This document shows positions 29,966 to 38,225 of a stretch of DNA of 64,000 nt, piece by piece. The notes beneath the pieces were generated by a model. That model saw only the letters and a list, made by a program, of their open reading frames with translations. It had not been told where the DNA came from and did no database searches. Position numbers and translations under genes: made by a program. This DNA comes from Marinobacter halotolerans (GTDB taxonomy: Bacteria > Pseudomonadota > Gammaproteobacteria > Pseudomonadales > Oleiphilaceae), in the NCBI RefSeq assembly GCF_008795985.1, contig NZ_VMHP01000001.1, positions 62,001-126,000 of the forward strand, written 5' to 3'. Within the stretch, counting starts at the first letter, position 1, and each line of letters starts with the position of its first letter.

Positions 29966-31696
29966 CTAATCGCGGTTGGACAACCACACACTTTGGTAAG
30001 GTTTCAGGGCAATGCTGCCGGAAAGATCGTCGATCGCCATGCCGGAAAGCAGATCCTTCCAGTGATCGGTGCCGATCAGGTTGATCTCTGCCAGCGAGAC
30101 CTCCTGGATTTCATCCGTGATGTTGTGAATGCAGAAGATGGACTGGTCGCGCCGCATGCTCTGGCGCCAGAACCCGAATAGCTTGAGCCCCAGGTGAAGC
30201 GTGAACTGGGTGGCATTGGGATGAAAGGCCGGCTGTCTGCGACGGATGCCGATCAGCCGCTTCAGCTCGGTGAACACCTTGTGATGATGGTCCTGCGGGT
30301 CCGCCAGCGCCGACTCAAGGCGATCGATCTGCCACTGGGCGCGATTAATGGAACGGAACCGCCCGGTGTTCTCCATCCGGTCATAATCGTTTTCGGTGCC
30401 CAGCAGGCTATGAATATAGAAAGCGGGAATGCCCTCAAGCGCCAGCATAACCGTGTGGGCACAGATAAAACGCTGCCATTGCCAGTGGTCTGCGCCCTTC
30501 TCTGCCGTGCCTTTCAGTGCGTCGTACAGCGCTATATTCATTTCATAGGGCTGGTCCTTGCCATCCGGCGTGCGGCGGTAGGACACCTTACCCCCGAAAG
30601 ATTCCATGGTATTGATCAACCGCTGTTTTTCGTCCTCATCCAGCAGGCCATCGGTGGGCCGCAGCCCGACCCCGTCGTGGGAGGCAATGAAATTCAGATA
30701 GGTGGTACCCATCTGCGCCGGCGGCATGCTCATCAACCAGGTTTTCAGGTGGCGGCAGTTGCCGGTCACCAGGGTATTGATCAGCAGCGGCGGCAGAGAG
30801 AAGTTGTAGATAACATGGGCTTCGTTGGCGTTGCCAAAATAGGTGAGATTCTCCCGGTTGGGGACATTGGTTTCGGTGATCACCACGCATTCCGGGGTGT
30901 GGTGTTCAATCAGCAGCCGCAGAATCTTGATCAGTTCGTGAGTCTGTTGAAGATGAATCGACGGCGTACCTACCTCTTTCCACAGAAACGCCACGGCGTC
31001 CATCCGGAAGTAGGTCACCCCGCGTTCGAGATAGTATCGGAGGATGCCGACGAATTCGTTCAGCACCTGGGGATTGGCGAAGTTCAGGTCCACCTGATCC
31101 TCACTGAAGGTGCACCACACGTACCGTTCGCCGTCTTCGGTCTGCACCGCATTGAGCAGCGGAGAGGTTCGCGGGCGCACAACGGCACTCAGGTCGTCGC
31201 CGGGGCGGGCTTCAAAGAAGTAGTCCTTACCCGGGTCAATCCGCTTCTTGAAGTTCTCGAACCACCGGCTTCGGGCCGACATGTGATTGATCACCAGGTC
31301 CGACATTACCTTGTAGCCACTGGCAATGGCCTCCACATCTGCCCATTCACCATGGGATTCATTCACCGCCAGGTAATCCATCACCGAAAAGCCGTCATCC
31401 GAGCTGTAAGGGAAAAACGGCAGCAGATGGACAACAGACACCGTGTCGCTGAGGCAGTCGTCCAGAAAACGGTGCAGCGTTTTCAGCGGTTTCTCATCGG
31501 GCGCCTGCACCGTGTCGGCGTAGCTGATGAGCATGACGTCCGATTCGTCCCAGTTGTTCTGATGAGCCGGCGGTGCCGGGGCATCCTCTGCCAGGCCCAT
31601 GGTGTCCAGCAGTCGAGTCGCCAGCGCCGGGGTATCCAGGGCCGGATAAACCACTTCCAGCATGGTGGCCAGCTTGTTTTGAAGACTTATACTCAC
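29966..31696 (-). CDS. GH13 sucrose-phosphorylase-family enzyme, probable glucosylglycerate phosphorylase
   Basis: Predicted to split 2-O-alpha-glucosylglycerate with phosphate into glucose-1-phosphate and D-glycerate. The 576-residue GH13 (subfamily 18 type) protein has the nucleophile in YFRMDAVAFLW (Asp233), the acid/base in VVITETNVPN (Glu275) and the FIASHDGVGLR His-Asp pair (340-341). Family members use sucrose, glucosylglycerate (as E. coli YcjM) or related substrates. The choice here rests on its neighbours, which make glucosyl-3-phosphoglycerate, dephosphorylate it, and phosphorylate glycerate. GTG start overlapping the gpgS stop by 4 nt. Confidence 0.85.
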   Translation of the reverse strand: MSISLQNKLATMLEVVYPALDTPALATRLLDTMGLAEDAPAPPAHQNNWDESDVMLISYADTVQAPDEKPLKTLHRFLDDCLSDTVSVVHLLPFFPYSSDDGFSVMDYLAVNESHGEWADVEAIASGYKVMSDLVINHMSARSRWFENFKKRIDPGKDYFFEARPGDDLSAVVRPRTSPLLNAVQTEDGERYVWCTFSEDQVDLNFANPQVLNEFVGILRYYLERGVTYFRMDAVAFLWKEVGTPSIHLQQTHELIKILRLLIEHHTPECVVITETNVPNRENLTYFGNANEAHVIYNFSLPPLLINTLVTGNCRHLKTWLMSMPPAQMGTTYLNFIASHDGVGLRPTDGLLDEDEKQRLINTMESFGGKVSYRRTPDGKDQPYEMNIALYDALKGTAEKGADHWQWQRFICAHTVMLALEGIPAFYIHSLLGTENDYDRMENTGRFRSINRAQWQIDRLESALADPQDHHHKVFTELKRLIGIRRRQPAFHPNATQFTLHLGLKLFGFWRQSMRRDQSIFCIHNITDEIQEVSLAEINLIGTDHWKDLLSGMAIDDLSGSIALKPYQSVWLSNRD

Positions 31697-32919
31697 GGAC
31701 GCGAATACTCCTCGTTGTCCAGCTCGACCGCTTCCATCAACTGGTCCTTGATATCCGGGATGGCGCTGGTCACGCGGTTCCAGCTGGGAATGAAGGGTGT
31801 GTCCATGGGATTGTCCAGAAAATAAGCCCCGGCCCGCATGACATTCTGGGCAAACAGCTCCACCGCTTTCTCTTCCCGGTGACGGTCGAAGCTCAGGCCG
31901 TTGATGATGGCGTCACTTTCATAGGTCTCGATGAAATCCAGTGCGATGCGGTAATAGGTGGCCTTGATGGTGCGGAATTTTTCGTTGGAAAAAATCTCGC
32001 CGTTGGTGGCCAGTTTGCGGAACAGCGCCTTGCTGATATCGGTGCTCATCTTCGACAGCCCCCGGCTGGCATCCTCCGGGGACAGATCCTGGTGTTTGTG
32101 ATCGTAAGTGTCGGCAATATCCACCTGGCACAGGCGGTTGGTGGCGTAGTTGCGCTTCATTTCCGACAGCACGCCCACTTCCAGGCCCCAGTCGCTGGGG
32201 ATCCTCAGATCGTTGATCACATCCGTGCGGAAGGAAAACTCGCCGGCCAGCGGGTAACGGAAGCTGTCCAGGTAATCCAGATAATCGTTTGGGCCGGCGA
32301 CCTTCTTGAGCGCGCGGATCAGCGGCGTCACCAGCAGACGGCTGACCCGGCCATTCATATTGCCCTCGGCAACCCGGGCGTAATAGCCCTTGCAGAACAT
32401 ATAATTGAACCCTGGATTGGCCACCGGGTAGATCAGCCGTGCGACCAGATCCCGGGAATAGGTCAGAATATCGCAGTCGTGCAGCGCCACCGCCTTGCTA
32501 CGGCCACAGGCCAGGGTGTATCCGAAGCAGTACCAGACGTTGCGACCCTTGCCCATTTCCGTGGGCGCCAGGCCCTGCTCCCGCAGCTTAAGGTCCAGGG
32601 CACGCAGTCTCGGGCCGTCATTCCAGAGCACCCGAACGTGTTGTGGCAACTCCGAAAAATATTCAAGCGCGTGGCGGTACTGGGCCTCATCCGCCTGATC
32701 CAGACCGATCACAATCTGCTCCAGATAAGGCACCTTGGCCAGCTCCTGAACGATGTGTTTCAGGGCCGGACCTTCCAGTTCCGAATAGAGTGAAGGCAAA
32801 ACCAGCGACATGGGCCGGTGCTTGCGAAAGCCCATCAGCTCTTTTTCAAGATCCTCCACAGGCCGTCGACAGAGGTTGTGCAGGGTTGTGATTATGCCGT
32901 TCTGATAAAAATCGCCCAT
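31693..32919 (-). CDS. gpgS: Glucosyl-3-phosphoglycerate synthase (GT81)
   Basis: Transfers glucose from an NDP-glucose to 3-phosphoglycerate, the first step to the compatible solute glucosylglycerate. The 408-residue protein matches the GpgS/GT81 pattern: GKGRN near residue 123, the metal/nucleotide-binding DCD at 148-150 within AVALHDCDILTYSRD, and the acceptor-site segment GEFSFRTDVINDLRIPSDWG followed by GLEVGVLSEM. Length is typical of the bacterial enzyme. The next gene upstream encodes the matching phosphatase (31 nt gap). A mannosyl-transferring variant cannot be excluded from sequence alone. Confidence 0.9.
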   Translation of the reverse strand: MGDFYQNGIITTLHNLCRRPVEDLEKELMGFRKHRPMSLVLPSLYSELEGPALKHIVQELAKVPYLEQIVIGLDQADEAQYRHALEYFSELPQHVRVLWNDGPRLRALDLKLREQGLAPTEMGKGRNVWYCFGYTLACGRSKAVALHDCDILTYSRDLVARLIYPVANPGFNYMFCKGYYARVAEGNMNGRVSRLLVTPLIRALKKVAGPNDYLDYLDSFRYPLAGEFSFRTDVINDLRIPSDWGLEVGVLSEMKRNYATNRLCQVDIADTYDHKHQDLSPEDASRGLSKMSTDISKALFRKLATNGEIFSNEKFRTIKATYYRIALDFIETYESDAIINGLSFDRHREEKAVELFAQNVMRAGAYFLDNPMDTPFIPSWNRVTSAIPDIKDQLMEAVELDNEEYSRP

Positions 32920-32950
32920 GGTGGCGCTCCTGTGATTTCAACATCCGGTT

Positions 32951-33754
32951 TCAGTAACCGTACTCAATCAGCAAATTCAGCACGCATTCATTCCAACCCG
33001 CCGGCCCGGTTTTCAGCGACCGTATGGCGCGGCTCTGGGATGGCAGCACCACACTGTCTGACTGCACCCCTTTCACAATAACGGCGATGTCCGCCTGCTC
33101 CAGCATGTGCTGGTCGTTGGGGCTGTCACCCAGGGCAATGGCAACCAGGCGTCCTGTCGGATCCTGCTGGCGATATTTCTCCAGCAAGAAACGGACCCCA
33201 TCTGCCTTGTCGAAGTCACCCATGGCATGGAGAAACCGGCCGCCCTGCACTAAACGGAAACCTGCGGCTTCCAGTTTGCCGCGAAAAGCCGCCAGCGATT
33301 CCTCATCCCCGTGCCATAACAGTGGTTCGGTGGCCACACGGTCCCGGGCAAGTTCCGCTTCTGCCTCTGACAGGCTTGAGTGCCGGGAGATCTCCGCCGG
33401 GGACATGTCTGCAAAACCTGAAAATTCGAAGCCTTCTTTACGCAGCTCCGCCAATAGCGCCAGAACTTCAGTACGGGGCGCCCCAAAACGCTTCACCTGT
33501 TCTTCAGACGAGTCAAAACAGTTCGCCGGAATCACCACCGCCGCACCATTTTCGACAATGAACGGGGACTGGTTCTCCAGGCGCTCGCGCACCTCACGCA
33601 CCTCACTGATGGTTTTACTGGAGTTCAGCACCACCGGAATGGCCGAGGCCTTCAGGCGCTCAAGGGCCGGTTTCGCAGGCGCCCAGTCATAGGTGTCATG
33701 ATCCAGCAGAGTGCCATCCAGATCGGAAAAAATGATCACGCGGGGTTTGGGCAT
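32951..33754 (-). CDS. gpgP: Glucosyl/mannosyl-3-phosphoglycerate phosphatase (HAD IIB)
   Basis: Removes the phosphate from glucosyl- or mannosyl-3-phosphoglycerate to give the final solute. The 267-residue HAD-superfamily protein has the nucleophile motif DLDGTLLD (Asp11, Asp13), motif II LNSSKTISE, the family segment SPFIVENGAAVVIP, and the final acidic motif LGDSPNDQHML. It belongs to the MPGP/YedP family, in which glucosyl and mannosyl substrates are both used. The glucosyl assignment follows from its place next to gpgS. It lies 22 nt after the glycerate kinase gene. Confidence 0.88.
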   Translation of the reverse strand: MPKPRVIIFSDLDGTLLDHDTYDWAPAKPALERLKASAIPVVLNSSKTISEVREVRERLENQSPFIVENGAAVVIPANCFDSSEEQVKRFGAPRTEVLALLAELRKEGFEFSGFADMSPAEISRHSSLSEAEAELARDRVATEPLLWHGDEESLAAFRGKLEAAGFRLVQGGRFLHAMGDFDKADGVRFLLEKYRQQDPTGRLVAIALGDSPNDQHMLEQADIAVIVKGVQSDSVVLPSQSRAIRSLKTGPAGWNECVLNLLIEYGY

Positions 33755-33776
33755 GGCCGTATCCTTCTGCTTATCT

Positions 33777-34715
33777 TTAAAACCGCTGACGGATCATCGG
33801 TTCACTGAAATGGTGACCTTCATCTACGTGGATCAACGCATCCACCTTGCTCGGCAGTTCGGCAAGACAGGCGCGGGTGACTCGCTCGTAGTGCATGATG
33901 AAACGGACAATCTGGTCATCGCTCATCAAACGCGCCGGCGACTGATCTTCGGAATTGCCCTGTTCTGGTGCGACAGATTTTTTCGCCTTGAGTTTGTGCT
34001 CCTGAAGTGTGCGCCACTCCAGCACGGATTCCATGGAGGGTGCTTTCAGCATGATCAGGCAGTCAATCTGGGCGAAGAATTCGCGGTAACCGGTTTTCAG
34101 ACAGTGATTCACGTAGCCCCGCCAGGTGCCATCGGCATCCTCTTGTTGTTCCAGTGCATTGACGGGAAGCTCAAGCGATTCGATGTCTTCCGGAAGGGCG
34201 CCTACGCACCAGCCTTCCATTAGCACTACCTCGGCCCTGCCCCGGAAAACCGGCCAGTCTTTTTCCGGCGCCCGGTCGTCACGGGCTTTATCAAACGCTG
34301 GTATAAGGGTTTCCGTATCTGCGGTGGCAGACGTCAGTCGTTCCAGAAGCTGCCGACCCAGTGCCAGGTCGTGGGTGCCCGGCACACCGCGGGTGATCAA
34401 CAGTGGGTGGCGCTCCGACGCCAGTTGCTCTCGCTCGGCACGGGTCAGGTAAAGATCGTCGATGGAGAAGCTGGCCGTGGGTACACGATACAGAACCGAC
34501 AACAGCTCCCGCAGAAACAGCGTGAGCGTGGACTTGCCTGTGCCCTGGGCACCGTTTATGCCAATCAGCACCGGGCGATGCCGTTCCTGCCGCAGGCTCT
34601 GGATATGCTGAGCCAGCGGCAGAATGACCTTTCTGACGGTATCCGCGTAGGTATCCGGAAGGGATTCTCGTTCTATCAATTTTTGGATAAGACTGCTCAG
34701 CTCGGGCGTCGCCAC
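33777..34715 (-). CDS. P-loop glycerate kinase (plant GLYK type)
   Basis: Phosphorylates D-glycerate, probably to 3-phosphoglycerate, as in plant-type GLYK and related bacterial kinases. The 312-residue protein has a Walker A GAQGTGKST (residues 55-63), SFSIDDLYLTRAEREQLA, the family hallmark RGVPGTHDLALG, and VVLMEGWCVGALP. GTG start with AGGAAG about 9 nt upstream. As first gene of the glucosylglycerate operon it would recapture glycerate freed by the phosphorylase and return it as the acceptor for GpgS. The exact phosphorylated position (2- or 3-) is inferred from the family. Confidence 0.87.
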   Translation of the reverse strand: MATPELSSLIQKLIERESLPDTYADTVRKVILPLAQHIQSLRQERHRPVLIGINGAQGTGKSTLTLFLRELLSVLYRVPTASFSIDDLYLTRAEREQLASERHPLLITRGVPGTHDLALGRQLLERLTSATADTETLIPAFDKARDDRAPEKDWPVFRGRAEVVLMEGWCVGALPEDIESLELPVNALEQQEDADGTWRGYVNHCLKTGYREFFAQIDCLIMLKAPSMESVLEWRTLQEHKLKAKKSVAPEQGNSEDQSPARLMSDDQIVRFIMHYERVTRACLAELPSKVDALIHVDEGHHFSEPMIRQRF

Positions 34716-34794
34716 GATAATGCTTCCTGGGCCAGGTTCGGGTCTGAAGCGCAGATCATTGTTTCTCCCGATCTGCAGGTTTTATACCAATAGC

Positions 34795-34824
34795 AGTATA
34801 GGTCGTTGATTTGCTGTTTGTCGC
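34795..34824 (-). promoter_or_regulatory. Promoter candidate for the glucosylglycerate operon
   Basis: On the minus strand GCGACA (34819-34824) and TATACT (34795-34800) are 18 nt apart, about 80 nt before the glycerate kinase start. TATACT is part of an imperfect dyad TATAC/GTATA (34783-34787 with 34796-34800) that might bind a regulator. Matches are moderate, so this is tentative. Confidence 0.3.
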
Positions 34825-34878
34825 ACCGCCTTCAAATCTGGGACACTGAAGAACTATTCGCCTCCTTCTGGAGCCGCT

Positions 34879-36333
34879 ATGCCCGAAACGAGCGTCAAGA
34901 TAGAACACCGGTACCTTGAACTGCCCGACAGCTTCTATAGCCGGGTGAAGCCGACTCCGCTGAAAGACGGCCGGGTGGTCTGTTTCAACGCGCCACTGGC
35001 CGAGGACATGGGTTTTCGCGCGGAAAAGCCCGAAGACTGGGCGGGCGTGGGCTCCGGCGCCGAATTGCTGGAAGGGATGGACCCGGTGGCGATGAAATAC
35101 ACCGGCCACCAGTTCGGCGTGTATAACCCGGAACTGGGCGATGGCCGCGGGCTGCTGCTTTGGGAAACCCTTGGGCCGGATGGCCGCCGCTGGGACTGGC
35201 ACCTGAAAGGCGCCGGCATGACCCCCTACTCCCGCTTCGGCGATGGCCGGGCGGTTCTGCGCTCCACCATTCGTGAATACCTGTGCAGCGAAGCCATGGC
35301 CGGCCTGGGCATTCCTACCACCCGTGCGCTCTTTATGGTGAGCGCGAAAGACCCGGTCAGGCGGGAGTCCATCGAGACCGCCGCCACTCTGCTGCGTGTT
35401 ACCCAGAGCCACATCCGCTTCGGCCACTTCGAGTTTGCCGCTCGTCACCAGGGCGAAGAAGCCCTGCGGGCTCTACTGGAGCATGTGATCAACCTGCACT
35501 TCCCGCACCTGGCGGAGCTGCCGGAACAGGAACGCTACCGGCGCTGGTATGAGGAAACCGTCGAACGCACCGCCCGCCTGATCGCCGACTGGCAGGCAGT
35601 GGGCTTCTGTCACGGCGTGATGAACAGCGACAATATGTCGATCATCGGTGAAACCTTCGACTATGGCCCTTACGCCTTCCTGGACGACTTTGACGCCGGT
35701 TACATCTGTAATCACACGGACCAGGGTGGACGCTACGCCTACAATCGCCAGCCCAATATCGGCTTCGTAAACTGCCAGTACCTGGCCAACTCGCTGTTAC
35801 CGGTAATGGAAGAGGACGATGTAAGAAGGGGCCTGCGCTGCTATGAAACTGCCTATAACCAGCGCTTCCTCGGCAATATGCGCCGCAAACTGGGGCTGAC
35901 GCGTGAGACGGACGACGATCTCACCCTGATCATGGACACCTTCAGCATGCTCCATGAACACCACATCGACTACACCCTGTTTTTCCGCGGGCTGTCGAAC
36001 CTGCATTCACAAGGAAACGCGCCGGTACGGAATCTGTTCGTGGATCGCAGCGTCGCCGACGCCTGGCTTGAACGCTACCAATCCAGACTGCAGCAAGAGG
36101 AGATCGTTGGTGACGAGCGGGAAAGACAGATGCGCGCCACCAACCCGAAATATATCCTGAGAAACTACCTCGCCCAGCAGGTCATTCTGGAAGCCCGAAA
36201 CGGCGACTATCAGCCAATGGAGAGGTTGCTCGAAGTATTGAAGCGGCCGTTCGACGAACAGCCGGGAAACGAGGCATTCGCGGCGCCGCCCCCGGACTGG
36301 GGGAAGCACCTGAATATCAGTTGTTCGTCTTAA
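34879..36333 (+). CDS. selO: Protein adenylyltransferase SelO (YdiU family)
   Basis: Pseudokinase-fold enzyme that transfers AMP to Ser/Thr/Tyr of target proteins and affects redox homeostasis in E. coli. The 484-residue product shows the family's MKYTGHQFGVYNPELGDGRG, LKGAGMTPYSRFGDGRAVLR, the HGVMNSDNMSI catalytic-loop equivalent, and DYGPYAFLDDFD, the metal-binding motif. The C-terminus ISCSS has cysteine at the position where eukaryotic SelO has selenocysteine. A GGAG site precedes the ATG by 5 nt. It is divergent from the glucosylglycerate operon and converges with fumarase (6 nt apart). Confidence 0.95.
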   Translation: MPETSVKIEHRYLELPDSFYSRVKPTPLKDGRVVCFNAPLAEDMGFRAEKPEDWAGVGSGAELLEGMDPVAMKYTGHQFGVYNPELGDGRGLLLWETLGPDGRRWDWHLKGAGMTPYSRFGDGRAVLRSTIREYLCSEAMAGLGIPTTRALFMVSAKDPVRRESIETAATLLRVTQSHIRFGHFEFAARHQGEEALRALLEHVINLHFPHLAELPEQERYRRWYEETVERTARLIADWQAVGFCHGVMNSDNMSIIGETFDYGPYAFLDDFDAGYICNHTDQGGRYAYNRQPNIGFVNCQYLANSLLPVMEEDDVRRGLRCYETAYNQRFLGNMRRKLGLTRETDDDLTLIMDTFSMLHEHHIDYTLFFRGLSNLHSQGNAPVRNLFVDRSVADAWLERYQSRLQQEEIVGDERERQMRATNPKYILRNYLAQQVILEARNGDYQPMERLLEVLKRPFDEQPGNEAFAAPPPDWGKHLNISCSS

Positions 36334-36339
36334 CGAGGG

Positions 36340-37854
36340 TCAGACGGCCTTGGCTGCGATAATCTTGTCGTGCCATTCAACTGGGCCTGTCTGGTGTACA
36401 GACGAGCCCTTTGAATCCACCGCCACAGTCACCGGCATGTCTTCCACCTCGAATTCGTAGATGGCTTCCATCCCCAGCTCCTCGAAGGCCACCACTTCGG
36501 CCTTCTTGATGGCTTTGGACACCAGATACGCCGAGCCACCCACAGCCATCAGATAGACCGCGCCAAACTCGCGAATGGCATCAATCGCCACCTGCCCGCG
36601 TTCTGCCTTGCCGATCATGCCGGTCAGGCCGGTTTTTTCCAGCATGGTGCGGGTGAACTTGTCCATCCGTGTCGCCGTGGTGGGACCGGCGGGGCCAACC
36701 ACTTCCTCACGTACCGGATCCACCGGGCCCACGTAATAGATGAAGCGGCCTTTCAGATCCACCGGCAGCTCCTCACCCCGCTCGATCATGTCCACCATCT
36801 TTTTATGGGCGGCGTCACGGCCGGTCAGCATCTTGCCGGACAGCAGAACGGTTTCACCCGGCTTCCAGTCTTTCACGTCTTCCGGTGTGACCGTGTCCAG
36901 GTTCACCCGGCGGACGCTGTCGCCCACCTCCCAGGTGATTTCCGGCCAGTCATCCAGGCTCGGCGGCGTCTGCAGCGAAGGACCAGAGCCGTCCAGCACA
37001 AAATGGGCGTGGCGGGTGGCCGCGCAGTTGGGAATGATGGCCACCGGCTTATTGGCGGCGTGGGTGGGATAGTCCTTCACCTTCACATCCAGAACCGTGG
37101 TCAGACCGCCCAGGCCCTGGGCGCCGATGCCCAGCTCGTTCACCTTCTCGAACAGTTCAAGCCGCAGCTCCTCGGCACGGTTGGACGCGCCACGGGCCTG
37201 CAGATCGTGGATATCAATCGGGTCCAGCAGGGATTCCTTGGCAAGCTCCATGGCCTTCTCGGCAGTGCCACCAACACCGATACCCAGCATGCCCGGCGGG
37301 CACCAGCCGGCGCCCATCTGCGGCACCATCTTCAGCACCCAGTCCACCACCGAATCCGACGGGTTCAGCATGGCAAATTTTGATTTGGCTTCCGAACCGC
37401 CGCCCTTGGCCGCAACGTGAACGTCCACAGTATTACCCGGCACGATCTTGTAGTGGATGATCGCGGGCGTGTTGTCCTTGGTGTTAGTGCGCTTGCCGTC
37501 CGGGTCCGCCAGGATCGAAGCGCGCAGAACGTTATCCGGGTGCATGTAGGCGCGGCGAACGCCTTCATTAATAATGTCGTCCAGCGCCATGTCCGCATCC
37601 CACTGCACGTCCATACCGACAGTCACGAACACCGTTACGATTCCGGTGTCCTGGCAAAGGGGCCGTTTGCCCTGGGCACACATGCGGGAGTTGATCAGAA
37701 TCTGCGCCATGGCGTCTTTGGCCGCCTGGGACTCTTCCTTTAAGTAGGCTTCATGAACGCCCTTAATAAAATCCTTGGGATGGTAGTAGGAAATAAACTG
37801 CAGCGCGTCCGCTACGCTCTCAATCAGGTCATCCTGGCGGATTACGGTGGTCAT
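36340..37854 (-). CDS. fumA: Class I fumarate hydratase (4Fe-4S)
   Basis: Oxygen-sensitive iron-sulfur fumarase of the citric acid cycle. The 504-residue product starts MTTVIRQDDLIESVADALQF and has the class-I alpha domain with CQDTGIVTVFVTVG, RASILADPDGKRTNTKDNTP, the substrate segment NCAATRHAHF and the C-terminal beta domain (AVGGSAYLVSKAIKKA). Cluster-ligand cysteines lie in CQDTG, the WCPPGMLG region and NCAAT. The frame is open back to 37986, but 37854 with GAGAAG upstream is the sensible start. It is a single-gene unit divergent from the lipase gene. Confidence 0.93.
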   Translation of the reverse strand: MTTVIRQDDLIESVADALQFISYYHPKDFIKGVHEAYLKEESQAAKDAMAQILINSRMCAQGKRPLCQDTGIVTVFVTVGMDVQWDADMALDDIINEGVRRAYMHPDNVLRASILADPDGKRTNTKDNTPAIIHYKIVPGNTVDVHVAAKGGGSEAKSKFAMLNPSDSVVDWVLKMVPQMGAGWCPPGMLGIGVGGTAEKAMELAKESLLDPIDIHDLQARGASNRAEELRLELFEKVNELGIGAQGLGGLTTVLDVKVKDYPTHAANKPVAIIPNCAATRHAHFVLDGSGPSLQTPPSLDDWPEITWEVGDSVRRVNLDTVTPEDVKDWKPGETVLLSGKMLTGRDAAHKKMVDMIERGEELPVDLKGRFIYYVGPVDPVREEVVGPAGPTTATRMDKFTRTMLEKTGLTGMIGKAERGQVAIDAIREFGAVYLMAVGGSAYLVSKAIKKAEVVAFEELGMEAIYEFEVEDMPVTVAVDSKGSSVHQTGPVEWHDKIIAAKAV

Positions 37855-38225
37855 AGGCTTCTCATCAGAGTTGTTTATTCGGAAAAAATGAAAGGTGGCG
37901 AGTTTACCAGAAAATCTGGCGGCAAGGCATGAGCGCCCCCGACGGCGACAATCCCACATAACACTCGACAAACGTCCTACCGCCAACTATTTTCCATGAA
38001 GGCCGGACTCCAACCGGCATGAGGATCAGAATCACACTTTAGAGCGATCAACTGTTGCTTTACTGCCGTTATAGTCAGAGCTATGGAAACTGGCTTATCT
38101 TAACGGCCTGAAATTCAGACAACCGATTTACAAGCAGAAAGGCGACTGACAACAGGTTTACCGTGCTAGCCCGGCCCTGTCAGACGCTGCATATAACGAC
38201 ACAACAACAGGAAAAGGTTCCACCC
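37855..38225. other. Divergent intergenic region, fumarase / lipase
   Basis: 371 nt without a convincing gene; it must hold the promoters of both flanking genes. A TATAGT box near 38070 on the plus strand lacks a good -35 partner. The open frame from 38163 into the lipase precedes its signal peptide and is not expected to be translated. No repeat, RNA gene or riboswitch was recognised. Confidence 0.5.

Noticed and set aside
30194..31825. 543-codon open frame on the plus strand, antisense to the GH13 phosphorylase
   Set aside because: It lies opposite a gene with intact catalytic motifs. Its translation has no recognisable domain and is His/Gln-rich, as expected of reverse-complement reading in GC-rich DNA.
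31573..32793. 406-codon plus-strand frame opposite gpgS
   Set aside because: Same reasoning: it is a shadow of the gpgS frame without motifs or a ribosome-binding site.
38163..38225. N-terminal extension of the lipase
   Set aside because: It would bury the signal peptide and lipobox 21 residues inside the protein; start at 38226 gives a normal lipoprotein signal.
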